Assembly: GCA_964612675.1 (NCBI GenBank) | Contig: CAZTDD010000041.1 | Coordinates: forward strand, 1-47,667 | Direction: 5' to 3' | DNA from: CAZTDD01 sp964612675 | Lineage (GTDB): Bacteria > Hinthialibacterota > Hinthialibacteria > Hinthialibacterales > JAKPRU01 | Length of the DNA stretch: 47,667 nt | Translations under genes and position numbers: made by a program | The notes under the pieces: generated by a model | Told to the model about the DNA's origin: nothing | Databases searched by the model: none | Seen by the model: only the letters and a program-made list of their open reading frames with translations | Part shown: positions 16,224 through 23,473 of the stretch, in pieces | Layout of the letters: each line of letters starts with the position of its first letter | How positions within the stretch are numbered: position 1 is the stretch's first letter

Positions 16224-17519
16224 ATGAAGATCACCCTCATCGGCGGTGGGAGTTGGGCATGGGGACCCAAACTGATCAACGATTTCTGCCTTACGGAAGA
16301 ACTCGACTCGGTCACAATCTGCCTGCACGACATGGTTCGGGAGAATGCCGAACTCGTTCAACGTGTCGGCAGAAGAATGGCGGATACCTTTGGTAAGAGG
16401 TTCAATTTCGAAATCGTGGACGATCTTGCCGACGCGGTGAGGGACGCATTTGTCGTCTCGATTACCATCACGACCGGCGGTCTCTCCGCCATGGAACACG
16501 ATCTCAAGATCTCCGAGAAATACGGCGTGTTTCATACAGTCGGCGATACTGTGGGACCCGGCGGTTGGGCGCGGGCTCTTCGGAATATTCCGGTGTTTCA
16601 GAAAATTGGCGCTGCGCTCCGCGATCACGCACCGAACGCCTGGGTTTTCAATTTCTCGAATCCGATGGCGGTACTTACGGGAACGCTCAGCAGATATGTA
16701 CCCGGGAAAGTCACCGGATGTTGCCACGGTCCGTGGGAATCGCGTCAGGATATGAAAGCGTATCTCGGGCTCAGCGAAGACAGCCAAATTCTCTGCGAGA
16801 CCTCGGGTGTCAATCATTTCTTTTGGGTCACAAAATTGAGAGTGGATGGAAAAGACATTCTTCCCGAACTGACTCAGCGCCGCGACGATCCCGACCAACC
16901 CACATTTATGGAAGACAAATCAAAACTGTTTGTCGAACTTTGGAGGATGTATGGTCGAATGCCTTACAATGCCGACCGGCATACCTGCGAGTTCCTGCCG
17001 TGGGCGATTGCGCCGAGTGAAGATCGCTTGAAACTCTGGGATCTTAAACGGACTTTCATTGAGGACCGCCACGAGTGGGCTCGCGAATCAAGAGAATGGA
17101 TCGATACGTTTCTTGCTGGAGAGGAAAAGCCGAAAGAAGAGAAATCCGGTGAGGCGATATCGAACGCAATTCCGGCTCTCGCGGGGAAGTATGAACTGGT
17201 TGATGTGCTGAATGTGACCAACCGGGGGCAGTGTCCCCAATTGCCGGCCGGCGCGCTGGTGGAAACGTCGGGTGTGATCAATAGCATAGGATTCACCCCG
17301 CTGAACGTTTCACCGTTGCCAGGGCCGATTGCCACGTTGATTCGGGTTCATGCCCAAAATCAGCTGGATTTGCTGGATGCCGTGGAAGAATGGGATTGGA
17401 ATGGCTGTGTGCGTGTGCTGCGAAACGATCCCTTGTGCTCTCATCTCCCGCCCGATAAGGTCCGGGAACTTGCCAATGAGTTTCGCGCAGTGAATCAGGA
17501 ATGGCTCAAGAAGACCTGA
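16224..17519 (+). CDS. Glycoside hydrolase family 4 protein, 431 aa
   Basis: An NAD-dependent, metal-dependent glycosidase of the alpha-galactosidase / 6-phospho-glucosidase type. The N-terminal Rossmann motif is KITLIGGGSWAWGP. NFSNPM (143-148) is the family hallmark near the substrate. The metal ligands are a Cys in GCCHG (166-167) and His198 in SGVNHFFW. GH4 enzymes work inside the cell by oxidation-elimination at C3. The substrate cannot be told; whether it is phosphorylated is open, and no PTS gene is nearby. GGAGAG lies upstream of the ATG. It sits alone between the ATP synthase operon and trpS. Confidence 0.9.
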   Translation: MKITLIGGGSWAWGPKLINDFCLTEELDSVTICLHDMVRENAELVQRVGRRMADTFGKRFNFEIVDDLADAVRDAFVVSITITTGGLSAMEHDLKISEKYGVFHTVGDTVGPGGWARALRNIPVFQKIGAALRDHAPNAWVFNFSNPMAVLTGTLSRYVPGKVTGCCHGPWESRQDMKAYLGLSEDSQILCETSGVNHFFWVTKLRVDGKDILPELTQRRDDPDQPTFMEDKSKLFVELWRMYGRMPYNADRHTCEFLPWAIAPSEDRLKLWDLKRTFIEDRHEWARESREWIDTFLAGEEKPKEEKSGEAISNAIPALAGKYELVDVLNVTNRGQCPQLPAGALVETSGVINSIGFTPLNVSPLPGPIATLIRVHAQNQLDLLDAVEEWDWNGCVRVLRNDPLCSHLPPDKVRELANEFRAVNQEWLKKT

Positions 17520-17684
17520 ATCACTAACGCCCTGTGATCGGACGAGGGGTTCAGTTCCATCGACCACGTCGCTATTCTTGTCTAATCCGTTGTTAGTGTG
17601 ATAGATTGAGCACCTGAACAATCTGAGAAACGATCATGCATGCGGAATTCTTCAGTCACAGTCCTCAACGTTTAAACCGCCGTG

Positions 17685-17706
17685 GTTGGCGTCTCTGAAC
17701 GCCAAC
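17685..17706 (+). terminator. Hairpin between the GH4 gene and trpS
   Basis: A perfect 8-bp stem, GTTGGCGT/ACGCCAAC, with a 6-base loop, followed by a pyrimidine-rich stretch TCCTCCCTCTTTT. It may end the GH4 transcript or attenuate trpS. The T-box signature was looked for and not found. Upstream, TCACTAAC (17521) and GTTAGTGTGA (17592) can pair over a longer distance. Confidence 0.4.
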
Positions 17707-17771
17707 GTCCTCCCTCTTTTCCAAACATTTGTCGTTCAAATTACAGAAGAACCATCAGACGAGGTAAAACA

Positions 17772-18788
17772 ATGAACCAGAAACAACAACGAATTCTGTC
17801 GGGAATACAACCCTCCGGCGACATCCATTTGGGCAACTATCTCGGCGCGATTAAGAATTGGGTCGAGAATCTCGGTAAGTACGATTGTTTCTTTCCGATC
17901 GTGGATTACCATGCGATGACGGTACCGTACGAGCCCACCGAGATGCCAAACCGGATCTACAACGCGATCTGCGCCAATATCGCATGCGGACTCGATCCCG
18001 CGCGTTGCAGTATTTTCATCCAATCTCAAGTCCCTGAGCATACGGAGCTGTGCTGGATATTGACATGCATTTCCTCCCTGGGCGCACTCGAACGAATGAC
18101 GCAATTCAAAGAGAAGTCGCAGCGTCAGGAAGACCGCGAAGGTATCAACACGGGTCTTCTATCGTACCCGGTGCTCATGGCGGCGGACATCCTGATCTAC
18201 AAGGCGGAAGTGGTTCCAGTCGGCGACGATCAGGTGCAGCATTTGGAACTGGCCCGAGAGATAGCGCGCCGATTCAACCATGCATTCGGTGAGACTTTCC
18301 CCGAGCCGGAAGCGAAGTTGTCGCAGTCGCCGCGTATTATGGGCGTGGACGGAAAAACCAAGATGAGCAAGTCGCTGAACAATCATATTGCGGTCATCGA
18401 CCCGCCCAAGGTGGTAGAGGAGAAACTCCTTCGCGCGGTCACCGATGAGAATCGCAAGCGACGGTCCGATCCCGGGGATCCGGATGTGTGCAACATCTTC
18501 TCGCTGCACAAGTTCTTCTCCACTCCGGAAGAAATCAGCTGGGCGAATCGGGAGTGCCGGGTTGCCGGGATCGGCTGCATCGAGTGCAAAAGGGTCTTGA
18601 TCAAACACATCAACGAGGCACTCGATCCGATCCGTGACAAGTTCAACGAGATTCATCCGCAGCCTGACAAAGTTCGTGAGGTGGTCGAGGAAGGCGCTTC
18701 CAGGGCTCGCAGCATCGCACAGTCGACAATGGCGGAAGTGAAAGACAAGTGCGGTTTGAAACTTCCTGCCGCCCAGCCCACTATCTGA
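17772..18788 (+). CDS. trpS: Tryptophanyl-tRNA synthetase, 338 aa
   Basis: Class I aminoacyl-tRNA synthetase charging tRNA-Trp. The HIGH-type motif is PSGDIHLGN (14-22) and the KMSKS loop is KMSKS at 197-201. The tryptophan-pocket segment LLSYPVLMAADILIYKAEVVPVGDDQVQHLELARE-like is present in order around 125-155. The ATG at 17772 follows GAGG at 7 bp; the open frame extends upstream but without a start signal. Length is typical. It is monocistronic; the downstream gap holds a repeat hairpin. Confidence 0.97.
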   Translation: MNQKQQRILSGIQPSGDIHLGNYLGAIKNWVENLGKYDCFFPIVDYHAMTVPYEPTEMPNRIYNAICANIACGLDPARCSIFIQSQVPEHTELCWILTCISSLGALERMTQFKEKSQRQEDREGINTGLLSYPVLMAADILIYKAEVVPVGDDQVQHLELAREIARRFNHAFGETFPEPEAKLSQSPRIMGVDGKTKMSKSLNNHIAVIDPPKVVEEKLLRAVTDENRKRRSDPGDPDVCNIFSLHKFFSTPEEISWANRECRVAGIGCIECKRVLIKHINEALDPIRDKFNEIHPQPDKVREVVEEGASRARSIAQSTMAEVKDKCGLKLPAAQPTI

Positions 18789-18840
18789 CAGGCTGTGTCA
18801 GAAGCAGCCGGGAACCGAGAAAGGACTCTCCCCCAAGATT

Positions 18841-18910
18841 GATGGCGTCGCAAGAAGTGAGCAAAAGAGATCTCAACCCCCTCCTAACCTCCCCCGATCT
18901 TCGGGGGAGG
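18841..18910. repeat. Dispersed hairpin repeat, copy 5
   Basis: Contains GATGGCGTCGCAAGA, TCAACCCCCTCC and the hairpin CCTCCCCCGA-TCT-TCGGGGGAGG (18888-18910). The same parts occur in the same order at 8598-8675. A half hairpin, CTCTCCCCCAAGATTG, at about 18828-18842 looks like an abutting damaged copy. It lies between convergent trpS and the glycosyltransferase gene. Confidence 0.7.
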
Positions 18911-18969
18911 GAGAAGAACTCCGCCGGACTTGTTGCGGTGCCATCCGAGTTGGGGGTAGTGAGTGCGAT

Positions 18970-20877
18970 TCAGCGCGCCCGGAGCAGCTCGAGGGACTTT
19001 TCTGCCCGGTTTCGATATTGATGATCGCGCAGCACGCGTTCCCGACCCGCTGTCGCGATCTCTCGGCGGGGCTGGTCGTTGCTCAGGTAGTGATTTGCAA
19101 GTTCTTTTAAATGCGGCGTGCTTTTGTAGAACACGGCTTCCTTTTCGTCCACGAGGTAGTCTTTCTCGACGTCCGGCACCCACTCCGATAAAAGAAAACC
19201 CCCCGCCATCGGGACATCGAAATCACGCGGGTTCAGGCAGGTCGGGCACTGAAGGCTGTGAATATTCAGGCAGATCTTCGCACTGGCGTAGATATGGGCC
19301 ACTTCCTCATACGGCGCAGGGCCACGGTAGGCGTGGCGTTCTTCGTTCTCCAGAAGTGTCTCCCAATCGGCGTTCCCATAGACCGCGATTCCCAGCGGAA
19401 GGAGTTCCCTTACCAGCCACACTCGCTTATAGGTGTTTCCAATCACGTAAAGCGCGTAAGCCAGGGCCTGGTCTCCGGTCAAATGTTGTTTTCCCATCCG
19501 CATACAGATCGATTCGGCCACAGCGACCGCGTTGGCCTGGTTCACCTCATCGAGTAACCTTATCGATTCGGGCCGAACATGCTGGATGACAGCGGAGGCG
19601 GATTGTTGCAGCCATGCTTTGGCGGCAGGCTGCAAATTGCTCAGTTCCGAACGTAGATCGGTGACAGAACCCACGAACACAATGGGATGATCGTATTCAG
19701 AACGGTATTCGCCCGGGCCGGGAAGACTGGCGGCAGTCGGTAGAAAATAGGCTTTTCCGGCTCCCAACCCCTCGGCACGTGGGAGATATGTTTCGTCCAC
19801 ACAGAAAACGATGTCTCGGTTCGAGAATCCTCTATCGTTACCGGGCGCGTAAGCGAAATCGTCCGTCATCCAAACCACGCGCGGGATCGGGCAGCAGGCC
19901 TCCACCTCCGTGGATTGAAAAATCCACTCCAGGAATCCGTTCGGAAATGTATTCAAGAAAAAGACGCAGTCCGGGTCGGTTTCGGCGTAGCTTTCACGCA
20001 AACGACACGAGATTGCCTGCCGGAACGGCAATTCATGACGAAATGTCACCTCGATACCTTCTTGACGGTATTCTTCAACCAGCGTGCGCAGAATTTCGAG
20101 ATGGATCGAGTACATCTCCTCGCCACGGCTGATTCCACAGGTCCATAGACGTGTTCCGGGGCCCCAGTCGGTTCGGTGTGGACGTTCGCGGATCTCAGTC
20201 ATCCGCCGGTTGAGTGATTCCAGTGCCTGCTCGGAATCTCGAGTGACTTTATCGACCGCCGCATGAATACGGTTCTCTGCGTCAGATGGAAGAGCATATC
20301 CAAGGATCAGAATCCACTCTCGGAAATTACTTAGAGTCAATGCCTCTTCATTCACCGTGTCGGAGAAATGCGTATCGAAATCATCCCCCACGGCGAGATA
20401 GAAATTCAGGTTCGACAGGACCTCCGTATAGTCGTGTAGAATCAATTCGGCGACCAGGTAAAGAACATCCGGTTCGAGGCAAAAAACCAATAATTCATCC
20501 GGTGTATGTGGTTTTGCGATTCGTGCCGGAAGCAAGCCGAAAGAAATCATTCCGGGCACGGCATAGATGGATTCATCGGCCAGCACGGTTTCCATCTCGC
20601 AAACCCGGGTTTCCTCGATCAGTGGAATCACTCCGGCGTCATTTCTTTCTTCCAATCGGAAGCCCTGCTGGGACGAGTGAACAAGCAAATCGCGGCCGGG
20701 AAAAGCGTCCCGCAAATCCGATAGGTTTGGAGCCGACGCTGGATCGGCGCATCCGAGCGCCCTACAAAAGGAAGTGTGGGCCTTCGGATGGCGTTCCAGC
20801 AGAACATTCCATGTTTGTTCCCAGTGGGGGGGCGAGAAGTCGAAAATCGATTGAAGTTCTGTTTCTTTGTCGTTCAC
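18970..20877 (-). CDS. CgeB-like glycosyltransferase, 635 aa
   Basis: The C-terminal third matches the GT-B donor-binding domain of CgeB/Glycos_transf_1_2 proteins: KICLNIHSLQCPTCLNPRDF, then VPMAGGFLLSEWVPDVEK, which covers the usual 'N.R.FE..A.G.FLL.D' motif. The middle holds a DUF3880-like part (DCVFFLNTFPN, then PRVVWMTDDFAY, then FVGSV). The N-terminal ~230 residues are unrecognised, helix-rich and probably specific to this group. It likely transfers a sugar to lipopolysaccharide or a surface glycan in the cytosol, judged from the heptose gene 7 bp upstream. Start is GTG 20877. The donor and acceptor are unknown. Confidence 0.75.
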   Translation of the reverse strand: MNDKETELQSIFDFSPPHWEQTWNVLLERHPKAHTSFCRALGCADPASAPNLSDLRDAFPGRDLLVHSSQQGFRLEERNDAGVIPLIEETRVCEMETVLADESIYAVPGMISFGLLPARIAKPHTPDELLVFCLEPDVLYLVAELILHDYTEVLSNLNFYLAVGDDFDTHFSDTVNEEALTLSNFREWILILGYALPSDAENRIHAAVDKVTRDSEQALESLNRRMTEIRERPHRTDWGPGTRLWTCGISRGEEMYSIHLEILRTLVEEYRQEGIEVTFRHELPFRQAISCRLRESYAETDPDCVFFLNTFPNGFLEWIFQSTEVEACCPIPRVVWMTDDFAYAPGNDRGFSNRDIVFCVDETYLPRAEGLGAGKAYFLPTAASLPGPGEYRSEYDHPIVFVGSVTDLRSELSNLQPAAKAWLQQSASAVIQHVRPESIRLLDEVNQANAVAVAESICMRMGKQHLTGDQALAYALYVIGNTYKRVWLVRELLPLGIAVYGNADWETLLENEERHAYRGPAPYEEVAHIYASAKICLNIHSLQCPTCLNPRDFDVPMAGGFLLSEWVPDVEKDYLVDEKEAVFYKSTPHLKELANHYLSNDQPRREIATAGRERVLRDHQYRNRAEKSLELLRAR

Positions 20878-20884
20878 ATCTCAC

Positions 20885-22132
20885 TCACAGTTCTTTGTCG
20901 CTTCGTGTGGCTCCGTTTGCGATACGCCGGATAATTCGCGAAGTCGACGTATCCTGAACCGCGGGAAGGATACGGATCTCTCCCCCGTAGCTCTCGACGA
21001 CCAACCGCTCTTCTTGAACGATACTATCGATATCATAGTCTCCGCCCTTTGCGTAGATGTGCGGTTGAAGTCGCTCGAGCAAGCGTACCGTATCGGTATC
21101 GCTGAAGATGGTTACATAATCCACACAATCCAGACTCGACAACACTTCCGATCGTTGGCGTTCCGGAATGATGGGTCGGTCCGGTCCTTTGATTGCGCGG
21201 ACGGATTCGTCGCTGTTGATTCCAACGATCAAAATGTCGCCAAGCTGCCTGGCATTCCGCAAGTAGGTTACATGTCCCATATGAAGAATATCGAAACAGC
21301 CGTTGGTCCACACGATCCTTTTGCCTTGGTTTTTCAGCTGAAGCACTGCGTCGGCGAGTTCGTCCGCGTCGAGGATGCTTCCTCGCGGGGGTTGTGCAGT
21401 CCGTCGCGCTGCGGGGTAGTACCGAGCCTCGAGCATCAGGCAGAGTGTGTGGTAAACGGGGAGATGAAGTTCCTGTACTTTTCGGGTTTGGGAGGCCGGG
21501 ACGCGGATCGCGATATCGGCATTCCGTGCCAGCTCGCCGCCGTCTTCCCCTGTCAGGGCGATTGTCTTCATTCCTTTCGCTTTGGCGGTCGTCACAGCGT
21601 ACAGCACATTGCGGGCGTTCCCACTCGTACTGATCCCGATCAGCACATCGCCGGTGCGGCCCAGGGCATAGAGCTCCTGGGCGTATTGGGTTTTGTCCAG
21701 ACTGAAATCGTTTTGGACGGCCGAGCCGAGTACCGTATTGTTTCCCAGCGGAATCGCGCGAAGGCCGTGTTCGAGTTGTTTGGAAATCTCTTCTCCGTAC
21801 GGCAGGTCCGCGAATGGTTCTTGCTCTTCGGGAGACAAGTGGCGATTTTTCTCGAATGATTTGAGGAGTTCGCCCGTGATGTGAAGAGCATCCGCAAAAC
21901 TCCCGCCGTTGCCACATACGAAAAGTGTACCGTCCTGGTCGTACGACCGCACAACCGTCCGATATGTCAGGAACAATGAAGCCGCAACGGCTTCCAGCGA
22001 CGGATGCTCCAAAAAAAGGTCGAGAAAAACGGTTATCACGTCGGGACGATCGTCCGCCAGGCGTTGAAGACTCTCGCCAATCTCGCTGTTTTCTCGAAGC
22101 CGTTCAAAAACTCCTTGATGGTTCTTTTTCAT
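20885..22132 (-). CDS. Fusion: sedoheptulose-7-phosphate isomerase (GmhA-type SIS) + heptose-1-phosphate adenylyltransferase (HldE C-terminal type), 415 aa
   Basis: Residues ~55-240 are a SIS domain with the GmhA hallmarks CGNGGSFADALH (73-84), ISTSGNARNVL (168-178), LTGEDGG (193-199) and the active-site ELHLPVYH segment (221-228). Residues ~265-410 are a nucleotidyltransferase with TNGCFDILHMGH (HxGH, His284-His287), GINSDESVRAIKG and KGGDYD, as in the C-terminal half of HldE (RfaE2). The protein joins the first and last steps of ADP-heptose synthesis; the middle kinase (HldE N-half) and phosphatase GmhB are not in the window. The start at 22132 follows GAGAGG. It forms an operon with the glycosyltransferase downstream. 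Confidence 0.9.
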   Translation of the reverse strand: MKKNHQGVFERLRENSEIGESLQRLADDRPDVITVFLDLFLEHPSLEAVAASLFLTYRTVVRSYDQDGTLFVCGNGGSFADALHITGELLKSFEKNRHLSPEEQEPFADLPYGEEISKQLEHGLRAIPLGNNTVLGSAVQNDFSLDKTQYAQELYALGRTGDVLIGISTSGNARNVLYAVTTAKAKGMKTIALTGEDGGELARNADIAIRVPASQTRKVQELHLPVYHTLCLMLEARYYPAARRTAQPPRGSILDADELADAVLQLKNQGKRIVWTNGCFDILHMGHVTYLRNARQLGDILIVGINSDESVRAIKGPDRPIIPERQRSEVLSSLDCVDYVTIFSDTDTVRLLERLQPHIYAKGGDYDIDSIVQEERLVVESYGGEIRILPAVQDTSTSRIIRRIANGATRSDKEL

Positions 22133-22368
22133 ACGCCTCTCAAATTCGTTTCTACAAGCGGTGAAAAGCGGTCCGCGCATGTGCAATTATGTGTTCTTTT
22201 GCTCTGGAACCGCTAAAATCAGGATATTGTGTATCTCGCCGGGAACATAGGGAAAGTCTTTCCGGATGCAGTTGCCCAAAGACCTACTCTAGAAAATCGG
22301 CCTGTGTCTTCTTACCGTATTTGCAGATCATCAACAGTCAATCGTACAGTCTGCGAAAGGAGTCCGAG

Positions 22369-22710
22369 ATGACCGATACGATTTTCGGAAAGATCGCCCG
22401 GGGCGAGATGGAATGCGACAAGGTGCATGAAGACGATCGATGTGTGGCATTCCGCGATATCAATCCACAGGCGCCGACCCACATACTGATCATCCCTAAA
22501 GCATCGATGGAGACCGTTCGGGAGATCGACAAAGATCCAGGTATTATGGATCATATGGTTGCCGTTGCGAATGAAATTGCCGGCAAAGAAGGGATTAGCG
22601 AGAAAGGGTACCGGTTGGTTGTCAATATGGGGCCTGCAGGGGGGCAGTCGGTATATCACCTGCATCTGCACCTGCTCGGGGGCCGCGCCCTGACCTGGCC
22701 GCCAGGCTGA
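22369..22710 (+). CDS. HIT family purine nucleoside phosphoramidase-type protein (HINT), 113 aa
   Basis: Complete HINT-type protein. DTIFGKIARGEMECDKVHED is the typical start, PTHILIIPK the middle strand, and the histidine triad is H97-L-H-L-H101 in QSVYHLHLHLLGGR. These enzymes hydrolyse AMP-linked phosphoramidates in the cytosol. AAAGGAG precedes the ATG by about 10 bp. It is divergent from the heptose gene; the 236-bp gap between them holds no promoter I could define with confidence. Confidence 0.95.
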   Translation: MTDTIFGKIARGEMECDKVHEDDRCVAFRDINPQAPTHILIIPKASMETVREIDKDPGIMDHMVAVANEIAGKEGISEKGYRLVVNMGPAGGQSVYHLHLHLLGGRALTWPPG

Positions 22711-22752
22711 AAATCCAACGATTACTCGATAGCAGGATTTGTAGACGGGATT

Positions 22753-22781
22753 TTGCAGTGAGCGAATCGACGCATTAAAAT
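22753..22781 (+). promoter_or_regulatory. Possible promoter of the DUF433/DUF5615 pair
   Basis: TTGCAG (22753-22758), a 17-bp spacer and TAAAAT (22776-22781; five of six match the consensus). The -35 box is weak. The start point would fall about 25 bp before the ATG at 22815. Confidence 0.35.
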
Positions 22782-22814
22782 CGACCTCGGACCCAATAGA
22801 CGAGGTGTACTACG

Positions 22815-23051
22815 ATGGAAAAGACTCGTGTCAGTTGGAAAAACCATATTGTTTCTACATCGGACGTTCTTCGTGGCAAGCCGCGGATCAAAGGAACACG
22901 GATTCCGGTTGGCTTGATACTTGGTTACCTTGCGAATGGCAAAACCACCACCGAAATCGTGCAGGAGTTCCCGGATTTGGAAGAGGAACACATTGTTGCG
23001 TGTCTGGATTATGCCAGAGATTTGGCGGAGTTTGAGGTGATTTCACTGTGA
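22815..23051 (+). CDS. DUF433 antitoxin-like protein, 78 aa
   Basis: A helix-turn-helix-type DUF433 protein. The core VLRGKPRIKGTRIPVGLILGYLANGKTT-like segment (18-45) and FPDLEEEHIVACLDYARD (54-70) are the family pattern. DUF433 proteins are the DNA-binding antitoxins of VapB45/DUF5615 pairs. The start follows GAGG. It overlaps the next gene by 4 bp (GTGA), which is typical of a toxin-antitoxin operon. Confidence 0.85.
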   Translation: MEKTRVSWKNHIVSTSDVLRGKPRIKGTRIPVGLILGYLANGKTTTEIVQEFPDLEEEHIVACLDYARDLAEFEVISL

Positions 23052-23416
23052 GTCTGCGTTTCCTTGCCGATCATTGTGTATCGGAGGCGATCAGCCACAC
23101 TCTTGAAGCGGCCGGTCATGAAGTTCACCGTTTGCGAGAGCATCTGCCAATAGACTCTCCCGATATGACTGTGATAGAGAAGGCTCAGGAAATCGATGCA
23201 ATCTTGATCTCCTTGAACGGAGACTTCGCAGACATAATCACATATCCACCTAGTGATTACAGAGGCATCGTCTCGCTGCAAGTCCGAAACCATCCTGAAG
23301 TCGTTCCTCAGATAATGGCAGTGTTAACAAAGTACCTATCTGCCAATCCAGACAGAACGCAATACATCGGAAAACTCTTCCTGGTGGAAACTCATCGTAT
23401 CAGATTTCGAACCTAG
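23048..23416 (+). CDS. DUF5615 PIN-like toxin, 122 aa
   Basis: PIN-like fold protein paired with DUF433. Acidic residues expected at the metal site are Asp8 (FLADHCV), Asp39 (DSPDMTVIEKA) and Asp59 (SLNGDFADI), and the tail RGIVSLQVRNH fits the family. Such proteins are predicted RNases whose activity is blocked by the DUF433 partner. The start is GTG overlapping the antitoxin stop. Length is normal, so the pair looks intact. The family usually reads 'T.D.DF' where this has 'SLNGDF', so activity is likely but not certain. Confidence 0.8.
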   Translation: MSLRFLADHCVSEAISHTLEAAGHEVHRLREHLPIDSPDMTVIEKAQEIDAILISLNGDFADIITYPPSDYRGIVSLQVRNHPEVVPQIMAVLTKYLSANPDRTQYIGKLFLVETHRIRFRT

Positions 23417-23473
23417 TCCAACTAAGTCGAACAGCCGAGATCTCCATTCGATAGTCATACCACGTTAAGCGAA

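Noticed and set aside
17520..17771. T-box leader for trpS
   Set aside because: No AGGGTGG-type antiterminator sequence and no specifier-loop layout were found.
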